Shown in pieces: positions 1-22,076 of a DNA stretch of 64,000 bases. The translations under genes and the position numbers were made by a program. A model generated the notes under the pieces. It ran no database searches. It was not told the origin of the DNA and worked only from the letters and a program-made list of their open reading frames with translations. The stretch's first letter is position 1, and each line of letters opens with the position of its first letter. Source of the DNA: Gordionus sp. m RMFG-2023. Lineage: Eukaryota; Nematomorpha; Gordioida; Chordodea; Parachordodidae. Where the stretch lies: positions 90,588,805-90,652,804 of the forward strand of contig NC_088775.1 in NCBI RefSeq assembly GCF_954871325.1, given 5' to 3'.

Positions 1-157
1 TTTTAAAATAAGATATAGAAAATAATTTGTCATTTGAAATAATCGATATTTGGGGAAAAAATATTTAAATAAATTATTAAAGCAATAAATTATTGGTATC
101 TTTCATGTTATTTCTGTTAGAGTTTTTTTTTTTTGAAAATATTATAATAATAATTAC

Positions 158-312
158 CAGAGTTTATCTAGATCCAGTATCTAGATATAAAAATGTGGTA
201 TCTGTATATGAATCTAGCTAGATTTTTTATTAAAATATAGGTATCTAGATATTATTTTAGACCATGTATTTGTATCTAGATTCATTTAAAAAGTATCTCT
301 TATAAAGCTCTG
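158..312. mobile_element. hAT-like MITE, CAGAGTT termini
   Basis: Termini CAGAGTTT and AAAGCTCTG are flanked by a perfect 8-bp duplication ATAATTAC (150-157 and 313-320). The interior is rich in TCTAGAT motifs. A relative lies at 17033-17149. The matching place in arm 2 (about 41890-41905) is an empty site. An 8-bp duplication points to hAT; no coding capacity is present. Confidence 0.8.
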
Positions 313-1105
313 ATAATTACAAAATGGGCAGAAAATGGTATGAATTTAAAATTAAAAAAATCCGATTTCTATATGATTTTTTTTAAAATATACAATTTAA
401 ATTATATCAATAAATCAGTTTGAGTCTGTAATATTTATTTAACTACTCATATTTTCAATTAACTTCAAGATAATAAAAATTTAAGGAATTCCTTACCAGG
501 GTTAATCCCAAAGATCTTGAAATAAAAAATTTTAAATCCGATCTGTTGTATGTATCTGATAAATATTGTAAAAATTTATTAGTTTGATACTATTGGTTGT
601 AAAATTTTTCTTTTAAAAAAATACACCAAAACTAGTAAAGTTTATATAGTCGGTCTAGAATTGGAGTTCTCCACTTGCGCAAATGTTCAAAAAATGAGAA
701 AATCAACATTTAAGTTCGAAATCAAATATAGGAAAACCTTATTAATCTGACAAAAATTAATATTTTTTTTTTAACATAGTTTTTATTTTTATACATTGGG
801 ATTAAATAAGTTATTATCCACTTCTAACTCAAAAATTTTGAAAAAGTCGAGTGAAGCGCTTCCATTCTAGACCGACGATATTCTTTCATTTTAATCTCTA
901 ATAATCTTTGTTGATCCACACAAATAATATCTATTTATTTTTTTTACACCATATAATATATTTCTGTATGTAAGAGGTGGGTTATAAAATATAAGCTAAA
1001 GCATAGTTATCAAATATATTTGAAATTTAATATAATTAATTATATATATCTATATATATATATATTATATATTTTTTTTTTTTCACAAATAAAATAATTA
1101 TTTAG
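313..1105 (+). other. Intron 7 of gene X
   Basis: AT-rich intronic sequence homologous to the intron between exons 7 and 8 of gene B on the other strand (about 41020-42050). It includes a conserved stretch near 655-720 (ACTTGCGCAAATGTTCAAAA). No exon-like or RNA-like feature was seen. Confidence 0.6.
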
Positions 1106-2165
1106 TTAAGAGTAAAATTCAATTCCCCATATCCTCTAGATAACCACCTATGCAGATTTATCTTTAACAAGAATGACAGTGTCAATGCTATATGTATCAT
1201 TTTCAAGAAAATGAGCGGTCCTAATGTAATTAATCAATTATATTTTTTTAAACTTAACCCTAAATATGAAAAAACAATGTCTTATAAAGTTGTTAGATTA
1301 GATAATATTAATCACCGATAAAATTTTTTTTTTTAAGTCGATTAAACCTAATCAAGATTAGGGCCAAAAATAAATATATTAGTCTCAAAATTTTTCATGG
1401 AGTTGGGCAGCTTGATTTTATTTTGGGACAACATTTAAGAAACTTAAATATTATAGGCTTAAATCTTATAATTCTTGCTTTTATTCGGCTCAAAAAAAAA
1501 TTGAAGAAAATTTAATAATTTTTTTTTTTGAGTTTTAATTAAGAGTTATTTCAATCTAGGTACTCGGAGGGTTAAAACAAATTTAATGGTATTTTAATCA
1601 TGTTTAATAACGTGATCTAGAGAACTCATTATTAAAATTAAAAGACAATATTTAACATTTGCATTCCGTTTTTATGCTGACAATCGCAATCCAAAGATTC
1701 TAATTTTTTTTACCGAAGCACGATAATATAATATATTAGGTCAGTTTTTTGAGGAACTAGCTGTTTGTTTATACTAAATTTTACAGTTGTATAAAATTAA
1801 GGGTCTTAACGCTTAAAATACAAGGGTTATTTAATTCTAATTTTACAATTTATATTATAATCTTTTAAAAAAAATACAAAATAAAAAGTGTAATTAAGAC
1901 GATAAATAAAGAGTTTTAAATTAGAAGGATATTATTTATTTTGATTTATCGTTTTTTTCAGCATCAAGTTGTACAGAAAGTATCTGATATTGTTCTTGAA
2001 GAAAGTGATATCGGTGGAAATTTAGATAAAACCAAAACTTATTACAACTCACCTATAACTTATTTAATAATGGAATATCATGGAGAGTCTGCATTGGGAC
2101 ATGACCTGAACGTCTATATCGAATCATGTTTCTGTACGTTATATTATATGAATATTTTCTTATAG
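1106..2165 (+). CDS. Type-A secreted two-domain protein, 3' exons (gene X, 5' part outside window)
   Basis: Two exons, matching the last two exons of genes A and B. Penultimate exon 1106-1225 (120 nt, phase 0 to 0; preceded by TTTAG, followed by GTAATT) carries the C-x14-C pair (HLCRFIF...NAICII). Final exon 1962-2165 begins HQVVQKVSDIVLEE, reaches the terminal cysteines as SCFC and ends in the tail TLYYMNIFL and a stop. Earlier exons lie left of the window, since the first kilobase is intron homologous to gene B. It is the plus-strand counterpart of minus-strand gene B inside a large inverted duplication. Exon placement is seen directly; secretion is inferred from the complete paralogues. 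Function unknown. Confidence 0.78.
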
Positions 2166-3540
2166 TTCTTATCCTCCTTAATTGAATTTTATATTTATTT
2201 TTTAATATTTATATTTTAGAAATCGAAGATAAAAACTTTACAAGATGATTAAAAAGATAAAGGGACTTTTTCCAGAATTTCTTATATATATAGTTTAATT
2301 TTTTTTAATGATTAATCCTTGCTAACTTTTATCATTCTTTCCTTGTTAGGGCCTTGGTATAATACATTGTATAACTTAGATATATTATATACATTTATAC
2401 ATCTAATATATATACATTAAAAAATTTTTTATTCTTATTCATATTGGACGTGATATAAATTTTTCATAATTTATAACTTATTTAAAAGGTGGGATATAAA
2501 TAATAAATTATTTTGTAATTTTTAAAGAGAAATACCACAATCATTCAAAAAACTAATAAAATTTATATCTATATATTATTCCTTTTTTAATTTGATTCGA
2601 TTTGTGGTAAAATATCTATTTTAAAAATTATTACATGATTTTAAAAAATATCTGAAAATTTATATTAAAAATATTATCATCTAAAACTTTAATGTTAAAG
2701 TAAAATAAATATATAGTAATTGTTCTGATGTAATATATAATTTGTTAAACATAATTTATCAAGATAATGGGAAATATCCTGAATCATTTCTCATTAAAAT
2801 ATAACTATATTTCTTATTCATATCTCATTAAAGATAAAGAGGAAATTTCTAATTCTCCCGTTATCAAATAATTGCAAGATTTCTTCGTAATTGGTTAATA
2901 GGTTTTTTAAAATTATTTTTTGAAGTTATTTCTTTGAAGGATTAAATGTATATAATAAGTTTTATTATTAATAAATGATAAAATGTATCATTTTTAGAAA
3001 AAAATATATACTTAACTAATATAGGCGTTAAGTGTAAAATTATTACTTAAAGGAGAGGGAAAAAAAATTGAAGAAGTTTTATAAAATATCAAGGAAAGTA
3101 GCAGGCAGAATCATGGGAAGAGAAGAAAATACTACTGAAGGGGTCGTGAGAGATCAGAGAGATAAATTACGGTAGCAACCCTTTTCCATAAAAAGAGAGA
3201 TTATTTGGACTGATAACTGTTTTCGAAGATCTGTCACCCTTAATTCTTTTTTTTAAAAAAGATTTGACCAGATAATTTTGAATTCCTTTTGTGATATATA
3301 CTATATAAGATATTATTATATTTCATGCAATTTATATTACAGTTTATTTGGAATATATTATCATGGTTATTGAATATATATATAAATATGGTTGACGTTC
3401 ACAATGGGATTCTGTTGAATACAACTAATCTTTTATAAAATTAAGACATGTATATTGAAATTATATAAAAAATAACTAGTCAGGGCATTAACCATTATTA
3501 TAATTATCAAAGTAAAATATGTATTTAGTATATAATACAT
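2166..3540. other. Downstream flank of gene X, no gene seen
   Basis: AT-rich 3' flank homologous to 38400-39710 beside gene B, and for the first few hundred bases also to 8700-9140 beside gene A. A block at 3055-3190 of more balanced composition (polypurine, TACGGTAGCAACCC at its end) is conserved in arm 2 (38745-38875) but shows no convincing reading frame. Confidence 0.5.
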
Positions 3541-5120
3541 TTCTGTGAGAGATTTATTTTCTCTTCATGCCCCCAAAAAGAGGTCGTTTTCTTAAGTATT
3601 CCCTCCTAGAAAATGGCCCTAAAAAGGGTTTGTTGGCAACAGGCTTGATCTCACCTTCTAGATATCGTTCAGGAATTAAACATCTTGCGCTATTCAAGTA
3701 GTTGAAAGAGTGTCCGAATTATCGCTCTTTCTTTGATAACATAGTCATATTCGTGAATACGTTATCGCGTTTAGCAAGCTTGCACAGGCATCTAGGCTTG
3801 TTCCTATCTCTCTATGATATTTTGTATTTCGGTTCCAACAGTTCTTCTCCCATATCGAAGAACATTTTGTTCAATTTGTGCTCATTTGATCTTAAACTCA
3901 GAGGGGCACGGTCTAACTTGAAAGCAGAGGTTTAAGAACTACAGTTGCATTAGGGTACATACTATGAGCATAGCTGCACTAGTCATTATCAGTGGAATCA
4001 GCCCGATAACGTCTGGATCTTCTAATGTTTGATTTGTCTTTTGATATTTTCAAGTAGTGAAAAGTGATTAGTAATCATTGACTAAATTTATAAAGAGTCA
4101 AAATCATTGTTGAGATTAAATAAAATCTTTAAGAGAGACTCTGCAAAAATAGGCCTGGCGGCAATTAGGATACAAAATAAACTTTCATAAGTTTGTGATT
4201 ACTATCCCTTTTTTGGCACTTTTTCTTTTTTGATCGACACTTTTCCTTTTTTGTCTGACTTCTTTCTTTTTCGATTGACACTTTTTCTTTTTTTGATTGA
4301 ATTTTTCTTCTTCCTTTTTTGGGGTCAGGAAAATATAAAAACATGAAATATTTTTATATCAAAGAAAGAAATGATGGTGAATGTTGGTGGAATAATACGA
4401 GAAATGGATAGCGCCGTATTCCATGGTCATCAGGAATAATGGTGAATATAGTTTTAAACAAATATAACAGAAATCTGTATTCGTTTAGTGGTAAATTTTC
4501 TTGGATTAAATATCCTGGAAGTAAATTGCATTTGTATACAGTTATTAGGGGTAGTTGTAAATGATGGTGAAACAAATATTCAGAAGTTGATCGCGTTCGT
4601 ATTCCAGGGTTATCAGAAATAGTGGTGAATATTGGTTTAAAAGAAGATATCTCCGAGTTGATTGTGTTCATAATCCTACGGTTATCAGGTGGTAGTAGTT
4701 TTATTTCATCGAGTTTTTGGACGCATTTGCAGCAAGCGCACACAGCGATATCTCTAACTATAATAAATTATTTTCATTCATTTTGTGCTTTTAAAGAAAA
4801 CTTTGGCCAATAGTTATGGACACTTACTTTAAAACCAAAAATGTATTAAATAAGATTAAGGACAAGCTCTTAAACAATCTATTTGAGAGATTTAAAATAT
4901 CGAATTTATTAATCAAATTCTATAGTAAATGATAATGGGCCACCTTTTCATGGGTAAAACTTTAAAAGAATTTTACAAAATATTACTAATCACATACTGG
5001 AGTCTAAAGAAGAGCAATTGGAAAATAAATAATATTTTTTTATACAGATGGCAAGGTGTCGGCTAGAGATTTACGGGGCAGTCTTAATCAGTTAGGAGAA
5101 TTCAGTGATTAGTTGATTGA
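3540..5120 (-). mobile_element. Degraded coding-like element of unknown family (arm 1 copy)
   Basis: This is the arm 1 copy of the block at 36780-38400. The minus strand carries a broken but protein-like stretch over about 3560-3930 that includes NKPFLGPFSRREYLRKRP and KLAKRDNVFTNMTM. The 4360-4760 part is a run of loosely repeated units containing TTTAAACAAATAT and TTATCAGG motifs, also present in arm 2. Composition is less AT-rich than its surroundings. I do not recognise the family. It looks like an old, broken transposon or retrocopy that predates the inverted duplication. Confidence 0.45.
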
Positions 5121-5361
5121 AGAGACACCCTTAAAGCACAAAAATATATGGCAACTCCACTTCCCGTTTCTAGTTTAGACTAAAAATTCTCAAAGGGATG
5201 AAGGAGGGGGGGGGTGAATTCTATATTCAGATTTTATATTCTTATAAATTTTTTATAAACGCATCAAAGTTTTATTTTTTGATATATATTTATATTTCAA
5301 TCTCCACTTTATGTTATTCATGCCATCTCTTTTATCTAATTTATATTTCTTCATATTGGCT

Positions 5362-5565
5362 CTAACCTTTTTGGTCCCATTGAAGTTTTGGCCTTCCTCT
5401 TTTACATTTGCCCATCATTTCCAAATTCTTAACCTTATTTTTTATATAGTTTATAGGCCTTCTCATTGTGTACCCATACCACCTAAGTCTGTTTACAGTT
5501 ATCTTAGTCTTAATATATAATATAGGCACTACCTTTAAACCTCCTAGTATTCTTGTATTTCGCAC
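5362..5565 (-). mobile_element. LINE 3' end fragment (non-LTR retrotransposon, post-RT region)
   Basis: The minus strand reads RLRWYGYTMRRP, then GKCKRGRPKLQWDQ. This is the familiar tail after the reverse transcriptase of several LINE families (R-W-x-G-H-V-x-R and G-x-R-x-R-G-R-P-x-x-R-W). Only the tail survives. The homologous piece at 36290-36545 in arm 2 extends slightly further (NMKKYKLDKRDSMNN in a shifted frame). The insertion predates the inverted duplication. Confidence 0.75.
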
Positions 5566-6377
5566 CTTATCCTTTCTCGATAGAAATTAAGAACTTAATT
5601 ATTAAATAAATTCGCAAAAATAGTTTCTAAAACTCTATATCTCCAAGGTAAAGGACTAACAAATATTTATTGATAAAATAATATTTTATAGAAATCTCAT
5701 TATTATTAGCTTTCTATTGAGAAACTGTATTTGGATAACTTACAAATATAAAAACTCTAAACATTTAAATCTATTTTTTTTATTCAAAATATTTTTTTTT
5801 TCATTTTTCAAAATTCTTAATGTAGTTATAATTCAAATTATAGCCTATTGCAAATATCAAAAAATGTAATTATAAATTGCATCATGAAAATAATAAAAAT
5901 TTAAAAATAAATATATATATATAGCAGAAAGAAGATATATTGTATAGCACATAATATAGATCATCAAGGCTATTCAATGTTTCAAAAAGATTATAAGTAA
6001 ATTAATTAAAATTATTAGGTCATAGGTGGTTCAATTATCTATATCTCCTACTTGGAGATATTTTTACTGATGATTCCGCGTTCTAACATCCTACGCGTCA
6101 GCATCTCATTATTGCATTAGGTCATTCTATCTTTTTTTTTTATAAACACGTAAAATTAAGAACTTTAAATATCTTTTATATAGTCGAAAAACAACCACTA
6201 AGATGATTAGAAATGATATAGATATTATTTATTGATAGCTGGTAAAAAGAAGAGTAAAAATTGATTTTTCACTTACAAAACAATTTTTTTCTTTTATATA
6301 TATATATATATTTTTTTTTAAATAACAAGGTGTTCAAATTATTATAATTAAATTAACAATCTTTTATACAATTAGAA

Positions 6378-6572
6378 TAGTGTTGTTGGCTGGTTTTGGA
6401 GCAGATCTTTTTTAAAACAGCTGGCTCAATATTTTTACCGAGAATAATATTTGCTAGCCTAAAGATTTCGATAATACATGTCTAGACCTTTGTTCCTTCT
6501 ATGAGCAAAATTTTCAGGCTTGAGTAAATATTTTTCTGGATGAAATATTGAGTTAGCCGTTTAACAACACTA
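6378..6572. mobile_element. hAT-like MITE, TAGTGTTGTT family
   Basis: Starts TAGTGTTGTTGGC and ends GCCGTTTAACAACACTA. Flanks AATTAGAA and ATTTAGAA are a 7/8 target duplication. Shared with 35309-35504 in arm 2, so it was inserted before the inverted duplication. Confidence 0.8.
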
Positions 6573-6745
6573 ATTTAGAAATCGCAGTAAAAAATCGTAT
6601 TTTTAAAAAACGATAAGGTTTTATTAGCGCGCTTAGGGGGAAAACGTTTTTTTTTATAAATTTCGTTTTAAATTTTTGGGGTTATACATTTATTATTTTA
6701 AATTAATATTCAAAGTGGATGATAAATTTTGTAAACCTTTACATA

Positions 6746-6899
<154 letters not shown>

Positions 6900-7049
6900 C
6901 CAATTAATTAAAGAGTATTAAAATAGATTAATATGTATATTTATGTTTATATATATTTTTTTTAAAACTTTTGAAATATATAATATAATAATTATCACGA
7001 TTCAAACAAACGACCCCTCTAAATACGCACCCATCACCGACTTGTTTGA

Positions 7050-7125
7050 CCATAGGCGCATCCAGGATTTTGATAAAAGGGAGGAAATCACTATTAGGTA
7101 AATTTTCACCCCCCCCCCCCTTATC
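7050..7125. repeat. Fragment of a dispersed CATAGGCG(T/C)AGCCAGGA element with a G/C run
   Basis: CCATAGGCGCATCCAGGATT is followed by a G-rich stretch and a run of C. Similar fragments occur near 20338, 49855-49915, 59390, 60245 and 62225. Probably pieces of one repeat family; not classified. Confidence 0.4.
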
Positions 7126-7319
7126 CCATAAATTATATTGGAGATCTATAGATCCACTTATTGTAGGCCTTTAGTTTTATTTGATTTTTTATAAAATATA
7201 ATTTTTGGGGGTTTTCAAAATATTTTGAATTGTAGGTTATTTTAAAAAATAATTTTTCTTACAAATTCTTCCTCGTAATGATGTATTGTAATACTTTTTT
7301 TTAAGGGGAGAGGGCAGAC

Positions 7320-7557
7320 TTTCTTTCTTTCTGTTCTTTTCTCTTCTCTTCTCTTCTCTTCTCTTCTCTTCTCTTCTTCTTCTCTTCTCTTCTCTTCTCT
7401 TCTTCTTCTCTTCTCTTCTTCTTCTTCTTCTCTTCTCTTCTTCTTCTCTCTCTCTTCTCTTCTCTTCTCTTCTCTTCTCTTCTCTTCTCTCTCTTCTCTT
7501 CTCTTCTCTTCTCTTCTCTTCTCTTCTCTAAGAAAGAAAGAAAGAAAGAAAGAAAAA

Positions 7558-7593
<36 letters not shown>

Positions 7594-7597
7594 GAGG
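7320..7597. repeat. Strand-switching polypyrimidine/polypurine tract (TTCTC)n then (GAAA)n
   Basis: About 210 bp of imperfect TTCTC/TTC repeats switch at about 7530 to a 65-bp AAAG tract. The plus strand thus goes from all-pyrimidine to all-purine and can fold back on itself. It also gives an artefactual REEKR-rich reading frame. Confidence 0.93.
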
Positions 7598-7599
7598 TG

Positions 7600-8660
7600 A
7601 GTGGGGAGGGTGTACTTTATTTATCAAAATCTGCAACATTTAAGCCTATTCATAGGTTGAATAAGAGAGGTTAAAAGTAAAGGTAGAAGAAAAATAAAGA
7701 TGAATTATTTATTTATCTAGGAACTTACTTGGTCCCAGGATGATTTTGCTGCAAGAGATTTACTGCAATAACGTGGGCGATATTCACTAAATTATTATTT
7801 CCCTTATAACCTTTGTATCATGAATTTGGACTTTTTTTTACAGCAAAGGCTAATGGCGTGAGAAACAAATATATATCTAAATCCAAATTTGTACTTGAAT
7901 TCGTAACACATTTCGAACAAAAATTAATGAAAGACACGATAAATTTTAAAATACATCAAGTGGCCGATAGACAACCGACAAATAAATAGATTTGCGAAGA
8001 TTCTTATCTAATTTGTTTCGTCAACAATAATTTGCTTTGAAATTCCATTCTAGATCAAAGCCCGCTACTAGCTGACAATCCTACTCACCATCAACTCGCC
8101 TGATTCTTGGCCAAGTTAACCAACAACTCAACATCGGTAGAATCATAGTTATAAAGATCCTAGTGGTTAATAGCTTAGCGTATATCATCACGGGTATTGC
8201 ACATCTTATGGCCATTTTACAGAATGTTAAACCATTTCTTAACATGTAGTGGGTCTTTTCCTAGCGTTCAAAATGGTCAGTTTAATTAACAATGCACTTC
8301 AAGAGTTGACACCTTTTCAATGTCACACTTCCTCTATAGTCTATGCCTGCGCATCAGACTCTGGTATTTTTTTTCGACAAGAAAACTGTTGGGATATTGT
8401 ACATGTAAATTTAATTTTTCTTATATTTACATGAATAACTTATTTGGTTAAAGTGTTTTTTTATGAGATAATTTATATTATACATGTAAAACGAATGTTT
8501 ATAATCTAATTTGAAAATTTTTTACGAGAATAGACTAACGACAACGTATAATAAAAGGATTAGTGAATTATTATTTATATTATATGCAATTTTTTTTTAT
8601 TAAAAATCAGAAAAACTTCTAAATTTTACATATACTTTTTCTTCTTAGATCGGTTAAAAC
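7600..8660. other. Highly conserved non-coding end of the inverted duplication
   Basis: From about 7890 to 8460 this is almost identical to the reverse complement of 34550-35115. A 61-codon open frame (8249-8434, starting MGLFLAFKMVSLINN) is identical in both copies, but there is no other evidence that it is a gene. Similarity ends near 8660 (arm 2 about 34370). Beyond that, arm 1 passes into the 3' flank of gene A. Confidence 0.55.
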
Positions 8661-9145
8661 TTACTCTTCAGAGCAATCAATCTTTTATGAAGAAGGCGCT
8701 TTTTACCACAAAATCTAATTAAAATAGGAATAATTATATAGATTATAAATTTTTTAGTGATTTTTGTTTTAATGGTCGTTGGTATTCGAAAAAAACAACC
8801 AAATTTATCATCATCCCATATTTAATATAAGTTATAAAAATTTTGAAAAATATATTCATATTCAATATGAATAAGAATAAAAATAATAAAAATAATAAAT
8901 ATTAGATGTATACATGTATAATAAATCCAATGATACAATGTATTATAGTATGGCCCTTACAATGATACAAAATGAGGAGAAGGAATGAAGGAATAAACAT
9001 ATAAAAATCAAAAGATATATTGATATAATATATGTGTGTGATGCTAAAAAGTCCTTTATCTTTTTAATTGCCCAGTGAAGTTTTATCCTTGATTTCTAAA
9101 AAAAAATAATCATTATTTAAAATTCAATTAAGGGAAGGATAAGGA

Positions 9146-18364
<9,219 letters not shown>

Positions 18365-20666
18365 TGTTTTAAATTTAAAACTGATTCACACCAACTTTTT
18401 CTCAAAAAAAATAGATTTATAATATAAATTAAGATCGAAATTAAATATTTCAAAATATTTTTTGACTATTTTAATAGGGTAAATATTTGGATTTTATAAA
18501 AGTAAATAAATCTAGCACCTTTTATTAAAATATAATTAATTAGGCTCAACATAAAACTAGTTTTTGTAAGCTTGATCAGGTTTAAAATATAATTATTTGT
18601 TCGTTCATTATTTTTGGAATGATTAATAAATGTCGTTTATGTTGACATTTTTTTTTGTAAACTTTGGATGACTTCTTTGTTATTATGCATGGGCAAGTAA
18701 CAATAACCCCTATTTAATGATAATATTATAAATTAATATCTTAATTATCATTTTACTAAACATTATTGTGCGAATTGTGGCCAATCAATATTTGGCCAGT
18801 CAATACTCACCTCTCTATTATCATTAAGCGCCTTTATATGTCTATTAAATATAGAAGTCTAATTTTTTGTGTGAATAATGCTAAATGCCTAAGGATAATA
18901 TTTATATAAAATATCAGTATATTATAAATTAGTAATTTTTTCACCAAGCAAAAAAATGTGTAACGCGATTTTTCCAGAAAGAGGTACTAAAAACAGTTTA
19001 TTTAAAATATTTTTTCATTGAATTGCTCTATTCAATTAATGAACTTAGGTATAGTACATATCATAAATATACACATTTTAATTATGAGAGAAATTGGTCC
19101 AATAGATAAAAAGTTAAAGTGTGGTGGCCAGTCTTCACACATGGCCATTTATGGCACATTTCCCCTACACCATTACGATCGCTATAAATATTTCTTTAAA
19201 AATTTGTAGATTAATAATCGAATTACAAACATCTTACACAATTAATATAGCAAAAAAAAAATAAGGGCAGTGATGTCCCAAGATTAAATTAAGTTTCTTA
19301 AGCGATTTTTATTTTATAGCAGTTTTTCTTAAAATAAGCATATTTTTTTAATTTTTTAGAAAAAAAATAATAGTAGTGGTGGTGACCGGGGCAAGTCGAA
19401 CCGACTTTTGCAAAATCGGCAATAACACCGGTGTTTTGTTTTAGATATTATAAAGAAGAATATATGATCCGATAGCTATAACTATTAATCTATAAAGGTA
19501 CCTTTAAAAAATAATTTATAGAAAATAATTATATGCTTAAAATTGTATATTTCGTATAAGTGGAAATTTTGCCCAACATGCCCCAAAAGCGGAGTTAGGG
19601 CATACCACTGCAAAGGGGCTTCCCTAAATCATTATTTTTTTTTGGCTATGGATTAAAATGCAATTTTCATTTATTAATAAGGATATGTATAGAATATTTA
19701 TCATAATACTTTTAAAATAAAGGTAATTATAGATAAAAATTGAAGCTTAATTTGGGTTAATTTGATAAACATCTTGGACATATAAAAATAAGAATCTTAA
19801 GGAGAGATTATAACCTAAATTCCAATCGTACACAGCTATGTTTTCCAAGATTTTGAAATATTTTTTGCATATAAACTGCCATAAATTGATGTGCATGGTT
19901 TTAGCAAGCCTTGCTACCTCTAAATTGACTAATCATCTTAATTGTAATAATAATATTTAAAACTTACCCAAATTGTAGAATAGAAGAGTGTTTAAACTTT
20001 GCAATATGATTTAATTTATATATACCTGATTATATAACTTAATAAAAAAATTAAAATTCTGTCATGTAAAAAAAAACATTTAGAAATTTACATCAAAATT
20101 TTATTTTAAAAGATTTTGTGCCATAGATTCATACTAATAAAAGCTACATTAAAGATAAAACCTAAACCTTCTAGTCTATTTAATTTTAAAGGTTTGCAAG
20201 TCGCGGTGTTTACCTAACCCCAGTCTCCCCAATATCAATTTTTTTAATTTAAAAAAAATACTTATTGGATATTTTTTAAAAATACATTCTATAAATAAAT
20301 CTTGTATCTTTTATGAGTTTTCTAACGTATCTCACTTGGGCGTAGCCAGAATTCTGCTAAGGACGCGTGTAGGGGAGGGGGAAAGAAGCACTATTAAGTT
20401 GATTTTTCCCCCATGGTGATCTTTATGACATCGCTTTGGGGCTATATTGCATTTTTTTAAATTAAATTATCTAATTCTTGCTTATTTTTTTTCTTTTTCA
20501 AATAACTGATTTATTGTGATATTTTTTTTCGGGGGAATTGGTAAGATAAACCATTATATAAAAAAAATTTAAAGTTGTTAATAGATCATTTAATAAAATT
20601 AGGAAATATATTTTAAACATATACATTTAAATTAGAGAACAGATCGGTAAAATCTATAAAAAAAAT

Positions 20667-20678
20667 GTTTCTTTCTTT

Positions 20679-20712
<34 letters not shown>

Positions 20713-20790
20713 TTCCTTCCTTCCTTCCTTCCTTCCTTCCTTCCTTCCTTCCTTCCTTCCTTCCTTCCTTCCTTCCTTCTTTCCTTCCTT
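20667..20790. repeat. TTTC/TTCC microsatellite
   Basis: (TTTC)n passing into (TTCC)n, followed shortly by a run of C. Confidence 0.95.
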
Positions 20791-21006
20791 AATTTGTTTT
20801 AGTTCCCCCCCCCCTCCAAAAAAAAATAAAAAACAGTTTTTTTTATATTCCTAAACTTATCACGTTAAATGACATCACTCTTTGATATAAATATTTAATA
20901 TGATAATTATGATCCCAAAATTTAAATCAAACGTTAAATATTTATAAATCAACATTGCATCATTTTGTTTTTGGCAATTTAACTTATTTAAAAATGTTAA
21001 ATAAAT

Positions 21007-21180
<174 letters not shown>

Positions 21181-21249
21181 TAATGAGACCATAATTTTTA
21201 AAAAATATATATATTACAAGTTGTTAAAAAAATCACATTTTAAAAAAAC

Positions 21250-21430
21250 AATGAACCCCCTAAGGAGGAGTTGCTTAGAAAATAAGATTTGCAGAGTTCG
21301 AAGGTAGAATCCCTCATTGTGGTCACCTGTAATGACTTTGATAAGAATTAAGTGCTGCTTCCTATTGGAAACATTCCTAGGATGTTAGGTGACTGTGGGA
21401 TTGAAAAAAAAATGTTAGGCCGGCATTTTT
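21250..21430. repeat. Conserved block in D1/D2 upstream duplicates, possible tRNA-derived SINE
   Basis: GAGTTGCTTAGAAAATAAGA and GCAGAGTTCGAAGGTAGAAT resemble degenerate pol III A- and B-boxes in order. The copy at 30330-30510 is very similar (GTCAGAGTTCGGTGATAGAA). No poly-A tail or target duplication was found, so it may just be duplicated flank. Confidence 0.3.
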
Positions 21431-22076
21431 TTCCCCTATATTTTTTGGATAGCATTAAAAAAAATTATGAGGTTCAGTCTTATCTGCAAAGTCAATAAGT
21501 CAATGCATCGGCGGAAGGTTATTCGACCAGTCCATAAGGAATATTTTATGAACATGAGGCCTTATCGTTTAAAGATCGTTTCTCTCATTTGTATAATGTC
21601 GTTAAATTTAACTTAAATAACCCCCCCCCCCACCACCATGTTAAATAATTTTTAGTAAGCGCTTGCGCACTCTAAACCCGTAAAGATCTTTTAATATAAG
21701 GCCTGCTATCTTATTTTTAATCATCATTTTGATGGGGGTAACCCAACATAATCTCTCTCGCATTGATTTGATAATATTAGCGATGTTAAACGGCTTTTTA
21801 TTAGGAAAAATATTATGCAAGCCTTAAGATTTTGCTCACAGGTGAAGCAAATGTTTGAACGTCAATCAACGAAATGTCGATACTTATTAAACAATTTTTC
21901 TAGCCAAAATATTGCGTTCACTACTTTACGTCACATATCACGTGATTTTGAACCTATACCATAAACCAGCATAAATATTTAGTTAATATAGGATTTCATT
22001 TGAATCAATAAACAAACGTTCGTAAGATAAATATTGCAATTTTTAGATTGCTTTTAAATGGAATGATTTTAAATTG

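Noticed and set aside
7301-7639. 112-codon REEKR-rich frame
   Set aside because: Artefact of the TTCTC/GAAA tract.
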